From Methanobacteriota archaeon (GTDB taxonomy: Archaea; Hydrothermarchaeota; Hydrothermarchaeia; Hydrothermarchaeales; JACRDW01), in NCBI GenBank assembly GCA_016212785.1, contig JACRDW010000120.1:1-23466 (forward strand): a stretch of 23,466 nt of DNA. The letters are read 5' to 3'. Numbering within the stretch: position 1 is the stretch's first letter; every line of letters starts with the position of its first letter. The notes beneath the pieces were generated by a model. It did no database searches, was not told the origin of the DNA, and saw only the letters and a program-made list of their open reading frames with translations. Shown piece after piece: positions 7,439 through 14,576 of this stretch. The position numbers were made by a program, and so were the translations under genes.

Positions 7439-8110
7439 TTGACCAAAATTTCAGTAGTAATGCCCTGTCTAAATGAGGCAGGAAGCGTCGGAAGGTGCGT
7501 CAGCACAGCTAGGGAAGCGCTTGAAAAACTGCAGCTGGACGGCGAAATAATCGTCGTTGACAACGGCTCCACTGACGGCTCTGCTGAGATAGCAAGAAAG
7601 CACGGCGCAAAGGTGGTGCACGAGCCAAGACAAGGCTATGGCAATGCGTACCTGCGGGGATTCCAAGAAGCTAAAGGCGAAATAATAGTGATGGGCGATG
7701 CGGACGGCACCTACTCCTTCGAGCTGATACCTGAGTTCATCAAGCCTATACTAAACGGAGAAGCAGACTTTGTTATCGGTTCAAGACTGAGAGGCAATAT
7801 CCTGTCAGGAGCGATGCCCTGGCTCCACCGCTACATAGGCAACCCTTTGCTTACGAAAATTCTCAACTTACTTTTCGGGAGCAGTATATCAGACGCTCAC
7901 TGCGGCATGCGGGCACTGAAGAAAGATGCCCTCGAAAAAATGGGTCTAAAAACATCTGGAATGGAGTTTGCCTCTGAGATGGTCATAAAAGCTGTGAAGT
8001 CCGGGCTTAGAATAAAGGAAGTTCCAATCGCCTACTATCACAGAGAAAGCGGAAAGCCAAAGCTGCACTCCACTATAGATGGCTGGCGCCACGTGAGATT
8101 TATAGCATAG
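7439..8110 (+). CDS. GT2 glycosyltransferase, dolichyl-phosphate mannose synthase-like, short form
   Basis: A 223-residue GT-A glycosyltransferase starting at TTG, chosen because AGGAGG lies 6 nt upstream and the domain starts at [21 protein letters not shown] is at 39-48, the metal-binding DAD is at 87-89 in MGDADGTY, and [24 protein letters not shown] and DGWRHVRF follow in family order. Such enzymes transfer a sugar from a nucleotide donor to a polyprenyl phosphate or glycan. Many homologues continue after the WRHLRF segment into a C-terminal membrane region; this one stops at RFIA, so it is either a natural soluble form or a truncated gene. It lies at a convergent junction occupied by accessory DNA. 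Confidence 0.88.
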   Translation: MTKISVVMPCLNEAGSVGRCVSTAREALEKLQLDGEIIVVDNGSTDGSAEIARKHGAKVVHEPRQGYGNAYLRGFQEAKGEIIVMGDADGTYSFELIPEFIKPILNGEADFVIGSRLRGNILSGAMPWLHRYIGNPLLTKILNLLFGSSISDAHCGMRALKKDALEKMGLKTSGMEFASEMVIKAVKSGLRIKEVPIAYYHRESGKPKLHSTIDGWRHVRFIA

Positions 8111-8182
8111 GAAATTATACATTTACCGGGACTGTCTTTTCGATGGAATGAGTACATTTTCGAAGGTTGGTTTGCTCCTTTG

Positions 8183-8193
8183 AAATATAAAGG
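8183..8193 (+). promoter_or_regulatory. TATA-like box for the ribbon-helix-helix gene
   Basis: AAATATAAAGG centred near 8187 predicts a start of transcription near 8212, at or within a few bases of the first candidate ATG (8210). Confidence 0.5.
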
Positions 8194-8209
8194 CAAAAAA
8201 AGATAAATA

Positions 8210-8440
8210 ATGGCGTGCACAATGTGCATGGCTATGAATAATGATAAAATCAATTTTGGAATAAGAATAGATACAAATCTGGCCAAAAAGCTTGATGAAA
8301 TTGTTAAAGAGTCGGGATATCTGAATATTAGCAGATCTGAGGTAGTTGAAGCGGTTCTTACAGCTTACTTCAAATCCGATGCGTCTCATGGTGAAAAAGC
8401 TAGAGAGTTGATCATCCTGAAGAGGAAGGGAAAGTTATAG
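8210..8440 (+). CDS. Ribbon-helix-helix (CopG-type) DNA-binding protein
   Basis: Up to 76 residues. The core INFGIRIDTNLAKKLDEIV followed by YLNISRSEVVEAVLTAYF is a typical beta-strand, helix, helix RHH fold used by small repressors and antitoxins. Four in-frame ATGs are available (8210, 8222, 8228, 8234). The last gives 68 residues, begins MNNDKINFG and places the palindrome at 8216-8228 upstream of the coding region; the TATA-like box at 8183-8193 predicts a transcript start that allows any of them. It could be an orphan regulator or the antitoxin of a lost toxin, since the DNA after it looks like a broken gene. No intact partner is visible. Confidence 0.75.
   Translation: MACTMCMAMNNDKINFGIRIDTNLAKKLDEIVKESGYLNISRSEVVEAVLTAYFKSDASHGEKARELIILKRKGKL
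8216..8228. promoter_or_regulatory. Perfect palindrome, candidate autoregulatory operator
   Basis: TGCACA-A-TGTGCA is a perfect 6+1+6 inverted repeat at the predicted transcription start of the RHH gene and just before its most downstream candidate ATG. Several RHH repressors bind short palindromes with TGCA-type half-sites at their own promoters; that this one is bound is inference. Confidence 0.45.
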
Positions 8441-8441
8441 T

Positions 8442-8692
8442 TTTATCATTGTTATTTGCGCCGAAGGCGCTTATGTTCTACTTTTGCTTTCAAAAAACTA
8501 TGCTGCAGGAAATAAAAACTGGGATAGGTATCGCCTTTACAAAAGAAGAATAGTGGAGACTCAGGGAGTAGAAATAATTTTCTCGAAGTCGGCGAGGTCA
8601 TAGGCGAGGCAACCCACGCCTCTCGCAAAGGTTTTAGCAATTTTCATCGGTTGAATGCTATCCACTATGGTAATTTATACTTTTGCTTTTGA
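8442..8692 (+). pseudogene. Possible broken gene downstream of the RHH gene
   Basis: One frame from about 8442 reads FIIVICAEGAYVLLLLSKNY, followed by a charged stretch containing NWDRYRLYKRRIVETQGVEII, then meets a stop after 8595. Shifting frame near 8580 lets it continue as LEVGEVIGEATHASRKGFSN and on to a TGA at about 8690. No ATG, GTG or TTG with a ribosome-binding site opens the first part. The position just after an RHH gene suits a decayed toxin or partner gene, but I recognise no family. A GCGCC-GAA-GGCGC hairpin (8458-8470) lies at its start, and TACTTTTGCTTT occurs at 8479-8490 and 8678-8689. It could equally be plain non-coding DNA. Confidence 0.28.
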
Positions 8693-8709
8693 TAACGTAT
8701 CTATCAATT

Positions 8710-9672
8710 CTATTTCATACGTCTTTCTTGCGCTATTTTAAACTCGCCAATAAATTTTCGTAAGCCATCATTGATGTTTATCCTAGGCTTCCAGCCGGGC
8801 TCTTTCTCTGCCTTGCTCACGTCCGCAAGCGTGTGCTCTGCATCGCCCTTTACGTTCTGAAAGTACATTATTTTTGATTTGCTTCCTGTGATTTCGATTA
8901 TCTTTTTCGCCAGCCCGTTTACGCTTATCCTCGTACCGCCGCCGATGTTATATGCTTCGTTGCTTCCTTTTTTCATCGCCATCGTGGTGGCGCTAACAGC
9001 GTCGTCAATGTAGGTGAAGTCCCTGGTTTTCGTACCGTCTCCGAAGATTTCGATCGGCTCATTGCTCAACGCTTTTCTTGTGAATATTGAAATCGCTAGG
9101 TCAGGGCGCATTCTTGGTCCATAGACCGTGAAGTAGCGCAGCGAAGTTATCTTTAGACCGTAGAGCTCGCTAAAAACCCTGCAGTAGTGCTCAGCAGCTA
9201 ATTTTGAGGCTCCATAAGGCGAGACCGGATTCTTCGGGTGCTCTTCGTCGAATGGTAAGTACTTTACTTTTCCATATACTGAGGAAGAAGAAGCGTTTAC
9301 AATTTTTTTCACGCTGGAGTTTAGAACAGCTTCAAGAATATTCAGAGTTCCGGTTGTATTTACTTCATGCACTTTTCTCGGGTCCCTTACAGAAGCTCTT
9401 ACTCCTGCCTGGGCCGCCTCGTGGATTATATAGTCTATGCTTTCCTCGCTGAGAATTCGTTTTATTAATTCTCCATCCCTTATATCGCCCTCGATTAGCT
9501 TGAAGTTTTTATTTTTCGAGGCAAGTTTTATGTTACTATGTTTTATCGCTGGGTCGTAATATGCGTCGAAGTTATCTAGACAAATAACCTCCTTTCCCTC
9601 TGTTAGTAGCCTATCTACGACGTGCGAGCCTATGAAGCCTGCGCCGCCTGTTACCAGGATTTTTTTACTCAT
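8710..9672 (-). CDS. UDP-glucuronate 4-epimerase-like extended SDR
   Basis: A 320-residue extended SDR with GGAGFIG at 9-15, NASSSSVYG at 126-134 and the YxxxK pair Y153/K157. DNFDAYYDPAIK (33-44), AQAGVRASVRDP (87-98) and RYFTVYGPRMRPDLAI are typical of UDP-glucuronate 4-epimerases, which convert UDP-GlcA to UDP-GalA; related UDP-glucose or UDP-GlcNAc 4-epimerases remain possible. It would use the product of ugd. Its start overlaps the stop of the phosphoribosyltransferase gene by 4 bp (ATGA), so it is the last gene of a three-gene minus-strand unit. Confidence 0.87.
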   Translation of the reverse strand: MSKKILVTGGAGFIGSHVVDRLLTEGKEVICLDNFDAYYDPAIKHSNIKLASKNKNFKLIEGDIRDGELIKRILSEESIDYIIHEAAQAGVRASVRDPRKVHEVNTTGTLNILEAVLNSSVKKIVNASSSSVYGKVKYLPFDEEHPKNPVSPYGASKLAAEHYCRVFSELYGLKITSLRYFTVYGPRMRPDLAISIFTRKALSNEPIEIFGDGTKTRDFTYIDDAVSATTMAMKKGSNEAYNIGGGTRISVNGLAKKIIEITGSKSKIMYFQNVKGDAEHTLADVSKAEKEPGWKPRININDGLRKFIGEFKIAQERRMK

Positions 9673-10217
9673 ATTAGTCCCCTATATTCTTTTTCGCTTA
9701 TCTTCGCTTTCTTAAACTCTTTTACGGCATCTTCCTTTGTTTTACCTCTTGCTATATCTCTTATGGTCTCTCCAACTTCCCAAGGGAATATTACCCAGGC
9801 GCTTGTCTCCCTTGCAAATATGTCTGGAGTAAATTTTGAGGAGGGTTTTTTAACCAAGGTAACGACGAATATCTTACTTGCCTTTCTCTCCTTTAAATGC
9901 TCTATCGAGGCTATTAAGCTTTCTCCGGTGTCTGCAATATCGTCAACCAGCAGGATATTTTTTCCAGTAACATCAAACTGCGTCGGATGCAGTATCAAAG
10001 GCTTCTCAGCAGTTTTTCCAACCGATTTGTAAAATTTTACTCGAATCGTATAAATCTCATCGTTATCCAAAAGGTCTGACAGCATCCTCGCAGGCACCCA
10101 GCCGCCCCTCGCAACTCCAATGATTATGTCAAAATCTACGTTCCTTTTTCTAATCTCCTCGGTAAGGTATCTGCACCCTTCTTCGATGTCTTTCCAGAAC
10201 AAGCGCAAGTACCGCAT
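9669..10217 (-). CDS. Type I phosphoribosyltransferase (purine PRTase-like)
   Basis: A 182-residue protein with the PRPP-binding signature ILLVDDIADTGES at 88-100, and an N-terminal FDIIIGVARGGWVPARMLSD segment typical of archaeal xanthine/guanine/hypoxanthine phosphoribosyltransferases. It probably salvages a purine base with PRPP to a nucleotide. GAGGT precedes the ATG at 10217. It lies 15 nt after the LCP-like gene and overlaps the epimerase gene by 4 bp. Its link to sugar metabolism is unclear; it may only share the operon, or supply nucleotides for sugar-nucleotide synthesis. Exact base specificity is not readable. Confidence 0.85.
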   Translation of the reverse strand: MRYLRLFWKDIEEGCRYLTEEIRKRNVDFDIIIGVARGGWVPARMLSDLLDNDEIYTIRVKFYKSVGKTAEKPLILHPTQFDVTGKNILLVDDIADTGESLIASIEHLKERKASKIFVVTLVKKPSSKFTPDIFARETSAWVIFPWEVGETIRDIARGKTKEDAVKEFKKAKISEKEYRGLI

Positions 10218-10232
10218 CTGCTACCTCTTAAC

Positions 10233-11075
10233 TTACGCCACGAGGCTGGCTGCCTTGTTCTTTGCTGCATCCACAGGAACATACTTGATAAGCTTGGTCA
10301 GGGTATTGCCTGGGTGTACCTGGATAACTTCGTTCTTGTAGCTCTTCAAAGCTATCTCCACAATCCTGCCGACTATTATCTTATCCTTCACGTCGATGCT
10401 ATCAGCAGCCTGCGCCAGTATTGTTCCCTTTGCCATCCACCAACTCACAGACTTCGGGTCAACTGCCCCCAGCGCTACCAAAATCTTCTCAACCTCCCTG
10501 CCATCCTTAACTTGCGTCTCCAATTTTTTGGTAAGCGGATTCGTGAAGGTGACCTCCCATCCAGAGGTATCTGAAAAGCTGTCCGCTCTGAGTAAGTCTG
10601 CAAACTCCTCGCCGGAGAAATGCCTTGATACAGAAATGCCGCTGTACTCAGGGCTCCTGTAATCAATGCCCCCAACGCTGTTCACCAGATCCTCGAAAAC
10701 TGAAGTCTGGATAACAACGATTCTGTTTATTTTTACGTTCTTCGTGGGCGAAGCTTTATCCATGTCAAACATTCCCGCAACCTCCATGCCAGCTATCTGC
10801 TCTGCTCCAGACTTTATTGAACTTTCGAAGACGGTTTTTAATGGAACGCTGCCAATCTTTCCATCCGGGTCTATGAAAAAATTTACAGCTCCCTCGCCGA
10901 GCAGAAAGCCAAATCCTAACTCTACTTCGTTTTTGTTCTTTTCGTCGGTGATTAGCACCAGAATATTTTCGCGCTGCATGCTATCGAAATCGCTTTTTGC
11001 AGAAGTTGCGGTGCTTGCGGCGTAGCCGATGCCTGCCAGAAAAAAAATCAAAACCACCAGCAGAAGTTTGCCCAT
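10233..11075 (-). CDS. Secreted protein with a weak LytR-CpsA-Psr-like segment
   Basis: A 280-residue protein with an N-terminal signal peptide (hydrophobic residues 4-18, GYAAS near 17-21). Residues 37-141 run in the order seen in LCP proteins: a buried strand (NILVLITD), a strand with IDPDGKIGSVPLKTVF, and INRIVVIQTSVFEDLVNSVGG at 116-136, which resembles the LCP helix ending in a GGV/I motif. The conserved arginines of true LCP phosphotransferases are not evident at RSD and PRDT positions, so activity is doubtful. LCP proteins join glycans to cell-surface acceptors. The gene is divergent from wecB, and its ATG is about 25 bp from a TATA-like box, suggesting a leaderless mRNA. Confidence 0.6.
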   Translation of the reverse strand: MGKLLLVVLIFFLAGIGYAASTATSAKSDFDSMQRENILVLITDEKNKNEVELGFGFLLGEGAVNFFIDPDGKIGSVPLKTVFESSIKSGAEQIAGMEVAGMFDMDKASPTKNVKINRIVVIQTSVFEDLVNSVGGIDYRSPEYSGISVSRHFSGEEFADLLRADSFSDTSGWEVTFTNPLTKKLETQVKDGREVEKILVALGAVDPKSVSWWMAKGTILAQAADSIDVKDKIIVGRIVEIALKSYKNEVIQVHPGNTLTKLIKYVPVDAAKNKAASLVA

Positions 11076-11095
11076 GGTTTTGATTTCTACGTTCT

Positions 11096-11106
11096 GGATA
11101 TAAATC
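11096..11106. promoter_or_regulatory. TATA-like box shared by divergent wecB and LCP-like gene
   Basis: GGATATAAATC read on plus, GATTTATATCC on minus. Its centre is about 25 bp from the minus-strand ATG (11075), fitting a leaderless start, and about 48 bp from the wecB ATG (11149), giving a short leader of roughly 20 nt. Confidence 0.5.
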
Positions 11107-11148
11107 TTTTTGGGAAAGGTTTATTTTCCTCAGGGGCAACTATCCTGC

Positions 11149-12435
11149 ATGAAGCCCCTGATAGTCGCGAGCACGAGACCCGAATTAATTAAACTCTCGC
11201 CTGTTATGAGAGAGTTTGACAGGCGAGGAGTAAAATACGTTTTCGTTACAACTGGACAGCACTACGATAAGCTGCTCTTCAAAACTTTCATCGATGACCT
11301 GGAGCTGCGAGAGCCAGACTATGATATAAAAGTAGGCTCGGGCAGCCAGGCTTATCAAACCTCTCTTGCAATGGTTGAGCTGGAGAAAATAATGGAAGGG
11401 GAAAAGCCGGACGTTACAATAGCGGAGGGCGATACGAACTCTGTGCTGAGCACTTCTCTAGCGGCTGTAAAGCTGCACATGCCATTTGCCCACGTGGAGG
11501 CAGGGCTTCGCAGTTACGACAGAAACATGCCTGAGGAAATTAACCGCATACTTGCCGACCACTGCTCTGAAGCTCTTTTTGCGCCCACTGAGAAAGCTGC
11601 GCTGAATCTAATAAACGAAGCAATACCTCCGAAAAAAATACACATCGTTGGGAACACCGTCGTTGATGCAACCCTGCAAAACCTCGCCATTGCGAGAAGA
11701 AAATCGCGCATCCTTGAAAAATTTCCCAAAGAATATCTGGTTCTCACGCTGCACAGGGCAGAAAATGTGGACAGCTATAAAACGCTGAAGGGAATCGTGG
11801 ATGCTCTGACAAAAATAAAGGAAAACATAATTTTTCCTGTGCATCCCAGGACAGAAAAAATGCTGCAAAAGTTCAAGCTGCTTGACAGGCTGAAAAAGAA
11901 ATTTTTGATTCAGCCGCTGGGCTACCTTGACTTCATTCTCCTTCTCAGCAGGGCAAAAGCAGTGCTGACGGACTCAGGAGGCATTCAGGAAGAGGCGGTA
12001 ATCCTGAAGGTGCCCTGCATAACTCTGCGCAATACCACAGAAAGACCGGAAACGGTAGAAGCCGGAGGAAACGTACTTGCAGGAGTAGAGGGCAGCAGAA
12101 TACTTGAGAAGGTCGACTTAGTCCTGAACGACAGAAAGCTGTACAAAAAAATGAGGAGAGCGAAAAATCCGTTTGGCGACGGCAAGACTGGAAAGCGCAT
12201 CGTGAAAATTTTACTGGAGAAGCATGAAAAAGGAGAACTTGAAATTTCTTCCCCAGATTTTACGCAGGGCTTCTGGAAGAGAGAGTTTATTGCCGTTGAC
12301 TCAAAGCTGCACGGCAAAAAAATCAGGAATTTGAACTTTGATGTCTTGAAGATAATTGAGAATGAAAGAGAAAAATATCCATACGAGGATGCGAAATTGA
12401 AGAGAGGGCAGGTTATAGAGATTCTGAGACGGTAG
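11149..12435 (+). CDS. wecB: UDP-N-acetylglucosamine 2-epimerase with C-terminal RCK_C/TrkA-C-like extension
   Basis: A 428-residue protein. Residues 1-358 are the GT-B-like epimerase: ASTRPELIKLSPVM (7-20, family form GTRPEAIK), TTGQHYD (34-40), AEGDTNSVL (92-100), HVEAGLRS (115-122), TDSGGIQEEA (274-283) and RNTTERPETVEAGG (294-307). It interconverts UDP-GlcNAc and UDP-ManNAc. Residues about 378-426 (EFIAVDSKLHGKKIRNL, then VLKIIENE and DAKLKRGQVIEIL) match the pattern of an RCK_C domain, which is not part of normal WecB. The ATG at 11149 is preferred over TTG at 11110 because the TATA-like box at 11096-11106 would place the transcript start downstream of that TTG. The last codons are duplicated at 13178-13217. 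Confidence 0.9.
   Translation: MKPLIVASTRPELIKLSPVMREFDRRGVKYVFVTTGQHYDKLLFKTFIDDLELREPDYDIKVGSGSQAYQTSLAMVELEKIMEGEKPDVTIAEGDTNSVLSTSLAAVKLHMPFAHVEAGLRSYDRNMPEEINRILADHCSEALFAPTEKAALNLINEAIPPKKIHIVGNTVVDATLQNLAIARRKSRILEKFPKEYLVLTLHRAENVDSYKTLKGIVDALTKIKENIIFPVHPRTEKMLQKFKLLDRLKKKFLIQPLGYLDFILLLSRAKAVLTDSGGIQEEAVILKVPCITLRNTTERPETVEAGGNVLAGVEGSRILEKVDLVLNDRKLYKKMRRAKNPFGDGKTGKRIVKILLEKHEKGELEISSPDFTQGFWKREFIAVDSKLHGKKIRNLNFDVLKIIENEREKYPYEDAKLKRGQVIEILRR
12391..12430 (+). repeat. Direct repeat, proximal copy (wecB 3' end)
   Basis: Forty bases ending five bases before the end of the wecB stop codon. They match 13178-13217 at 37 of 40 positions, with a 29-base exact core (12400-12428 and 13187-13215). 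Confidence 0.9.
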
Positions 12436-12452
12436 ACTTGCCAAAGACATAA

Positions 12453-12479
12453 TTTTATATATAACTTACGATGTTATTT
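12453..12479 (+). promoter_or_regulatory. TATA-like box and inverted repeat before the TumE-like gene
   Basis: TTTTATATATAA at 12453-12464 predicts a transcript start just before the ATG at 12493. ATATAAC (12459-12465) and GTTATTT (12473-12479) form an imperfect inverted repeat with a 7-nt gap overlapping the box, a plausible operator for the regulator encoded by the second gene. Confidence 0.45.
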
Positions 12480-12492
12480 ATTTGACTGCTGT

Positions 12493-12810
12493 ATGAGCAA
12501 GATCGAATATGCATATCCCCTGGATGCGGAATCAAAAAACTACATCAGGATAATTACGGAATTTGAAGAAGGCTTGAAAGACCTTGTAGTTATCTACTAC
12601 ACAACCGAAGGCGATGAAGAAATTCCGCTGGTAACCTACGACCTAGCTCACGAGTTTCCTCACAGAGACATAAGGTACCTAGACGAGAAAGACAAAAGAA
12701 GGAAGAAGAGATTTGAGGTTTCGATTGACGAGTTCTACTCGATTGCACTCGACGACATTAACCAAAACTGGATAAGATACCTTGAGGAGTACAGGAAGGT
12801 GAGAAAATGA
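12493..12810 (+). CDS. TumE-like toxin family protein (DUF6516-like)
   Basis: A 105-residue protein. The segment LVVIYYTTEGDEEIPLVTYD followed by LAHEFPHRDIRYLDEKDKRR resembles the TumE/DUF6516 pattern, in which a strand-rich N-terminal part leads to a YD...HhFPHxH motif. That family is the putative toxin of TumE-TumA pairs. The next gene overlaps by 4 bp (ATGA) and encodes the winged-helix protein expected as the antitoxin. The pair is enclosed by a duplication of the wecB 3' end, consistent with a mobile cassette. The family call rests on remembered motifs and pairing, so it is moderately firm; the toxic activity is not shown here. Confidence 0.68.
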   Translation: MSKIEYAYPLDAESKNYIRIITEFEEGLKDLVVIYYTTEGDEEIPLVTYDLAHEFPHRDIRYLDEKDKRRKKRFEVSIDEFYSIALDDINQNWIRYLEEYRKVRK

Positions 12811-13154
12811 AGGTTAAAGAGGCTGAAATAAGGATAGGCAGCATCGAAGACTTGAAAAAGGCGGTCGGAGAGACCATAAGGCAACCCCCAGTTTCTGACA
12901 GGACAATAGTCTTCGTCAGGGATGCGAAAACAATCTCGAAGATGCTCTCCGAGAAAAGGCTGGAGCTGATGAGAGCGATTAAAGAGCATCCAAGCTATAA
13001 CGTTACCATGCTTGCGAACCTGCTCAAAAGAAAGCAGGAAGCTGTGTCTAGAGATTTAAGCGTGCTCAAGAGATTCGGGCTCGTGGAATTAGAAAAAACA
13101 GCAAAGGAAGTTACGCCGGAAATTAAGAGCACGAAGGTAATGATTGAGATTTAG
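12807..13154 (+). CDS. Winged-helix regulator of HVO_A0114 type, likely antitoxin
   Basis: A 115-residue protein. Residues 30-45 (SDRTIVFVRDAKTISK) and the winged helix at about 48-97, including YNVTMLANLLKRKQEAVSRD, are typical of HVO_A0114-family archaeal regulators, which pair with TumE-like proteins. It probably neutralises its partner and represses the shared promoter, where an inverted repeat overlaps the TATA-like box. The start ATGA overlaps the stop of the first gene. The second copy of the wecB 3' end begins 24 bp after its stop. Confidence 0.78.
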   Translation: MKVKEAEIRIGSIEDLKKAVGETIRQPPVSDRTIVFVRDAKTISKMLSEKRLELMRAIKEHPSYNVTMLANLLKRKQEAVSRDLSVLKRFGLVELEKTAKEVTPEIKSTKVMIEI

Positions 13155-13177
13155 CACAAACGGGTGAGGATGGCTGA

Positions 13178-13217
13178 GCAAAATTAAAGAGAGGGCAGGT
13201 TATAGAGATTCTGAGGC
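13178..13217 (+). repeat. Direct repeat, distal copy of wecB 3' end
   Basis: Matches 12391-12430 at 37 of 40 positions and abuts the stop codon of the convergent lipoprotein gene (13218-13220). In the wecB frame this copy still reads KLKRGQVIEILR and would continue LNLPWS to a TGA at 13235-13237 inside the lipoprotein gene. Confidence 0.9.
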
Positions 13218-14576
13218 TTAATCTCCCATGGTCTTGAAAAGCTCCTTTATTAGCGGCGTTGCTTCCGTGCCTCGGACCTCGTTAGTTCCCTGTATCCAGC
13301 CCATGAACACCAAGCCCATAGAAGTCTTAGCGTTCTCTCTGTATGCCTGGATAGCTGCGGTATAGTAGTCCTTAAAAGAGGCTACGTTGTTATGAACGAC
13401 GAAGAGCTCGCCGTAAATGTAAGGAACGCCGTCCCTCGCCGAAACAGCTTCTGCCATTATTATCGACTTTGCGACTTTGGCTGCAAACTGCGCAGGGGGC
13501 TCGGTAAATGTGCCGTAGCCTATGCCGAATAGGTCGCACTGCCTGAAAGAAATGCCGTCGAACTGGGCATCCATGGAGCCTACTTTGCAGTAGATTTTCC
13601 CGCTGTAGAACTCCCGCACCTTCGGTATCACACGAGAGTAGAACTTATTCGTCCTTTCGTGGATTTCCTTTATCGGATAGTCGTTGTCGTACATGTAATA
13701 CTCGAACTCGTTCACTGGAGCATAGTACTCGACTTTGTATTCCTCGGCTACCCCTGCCCACTTGATGGCTTCTCCTTCCATCTGATACTCGTAGTCGTCC
13801 ATGTTTATCGGCGTTTTATCGTCACGGCCGACCTTAAACAGAGGGTAGTAGTCACCTGCAACTAGGATAACTGCAAAGCCTTCCTTCTTAGCCCTCAGAA
13901 TATTGGAGATAACTTCCTCCTTTGCTCGCTCGCCTGTGTAGCGCTGGGTTGTTAAAACCACCTTCTTGTCCTTGTCGATGATGTACGAAGGTATAATATG
14001 ATAAGTATTGACTCCCAGCTCTCTAAGCTCGGTGGCAAAGTAATGCACCGCCAGCCTGTTGTAGGGGGCTCCAGGCTCCCAGGTGCTCTTTATTTTGTTT
14101 GGATACTTCTGCTCCAGCTTTACGCCCCTCTTGAGTTCTTCAATGTTGCCAACGGGCGAGGTGAAGAGATAACACATGCTCTCCTTGGCACTCTTCATTG
14201 TCTGCGTTGCCGGATCCAACTCGGATTTCATGACCTTCAGGAGCTCCGCCATGCACTCTTTGCTGTCGCATTTAGCCCACGCCTCACACTCGCCCGGGGG
14301 TTTTAAATAGCCCATGCCGGAGCTAGGCACGCCCCCTATGAAATCTTCAGCCGAGGGTATGCTGCACATAAAATTTTTGCACTTCAAGCCGCCTATGCAG
14401 TCTGCATCAGTTTTGCAGGGCGAGCCTGGTATTCCTGCAGGCGATGAGGGGGGCGTGCTCGGCGCTGCCGTTACTGCAGGTCTGGTGGCTTCTGGGGTTG
14501 CGGTAGGTTGCGGAGGCGCTCCTGTACAGCCTATAAAGCCTATTAGGAGTATTAAGAGAATTATGCGCTTGTTCAT
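13218..14576 (-). CDS. Secreted lipoprotein with a glycoside-hydrolase clan A-like TIM barrel
   Basis: A 452-residue protein. The N-terminus has a signal peptide and lipobox IGFIGC (Cys17), then a Thr/Pro/Ala-rich linker to about residue 50, a small cysteine cluster (C54, C60, C66, C71), and a large domain. In that domain YYAPVNEF gives E290 and PYIYGELF gives E390, 100 residues apart; an NE at the end of strand 4 and a GE at the end of strand 7 are the acid/base and nucleophile pattern of clan GH-A glycosidases. It likely acts on glycans outside the cell. I cannot assign a GH family. It is convergent with wecB and its TumE cassette. Confidence 0.65.
   Translation of the reverse strand: MNKRIILLILLIGFIGCTGAPPQPTATPEATRPAVTAAPSTPPSSPAGIPGSPCKTDADCIGGLKCKNFMCSIPSAEDFIGGVPSSGMGYLKPPGECEAWAKCDSKECMAELLKVMKSELDPATQTMKSAKESMCYLFTSPVGNIEELKRGVKLEQKYPNKIKSTWEPGAPYNRLAVHYFATELRELGVNTYHIIPSYIIDKDKKVVLTTQRYTGERAKEEVISNILRAKKEGFAVILVAGDYYPLFKVGRDDKTPINMDDYEYQMEGEAIKWAGVAEEYKVEYYAPVNEFEYYMYDNDYPIKEIHERTNKFYSRVIPKVREFYSGKIYCKVGSMDAQFDGISFRQCDLFGIGYGTFTEPPAQFAAKVAKSIIMAEAVSARDGVPYIYGELFVVHNNVASFKDYYTAAIQAYRENAKTSMGLVFMGWIQGTNEVRGTEATPLIKELFKTMGD

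Noticed and set aside
8479..8689. TACTTTTGCTTT at 8479-8490 and 8678-8689 as insertion-flanking repeats.
   Set aside because: Short, low-complexity, and not tied to a gene end as the other three duplications are.
11110..11148. Longer wecB start at TTG 11110.
   Set aside because: The TATA-like box at 11096-11106 would place transcription downstream of it, and the family N-terminus begins at ATG 11149.
13155..13177. Possible RNA gene between the HVO_A0114-like gene and the repeat.
   Set aside because: Only 23 bp, with no tRNA or other structured RNA features. No tRNA or rRNA gene was recognised anywhere in the window.
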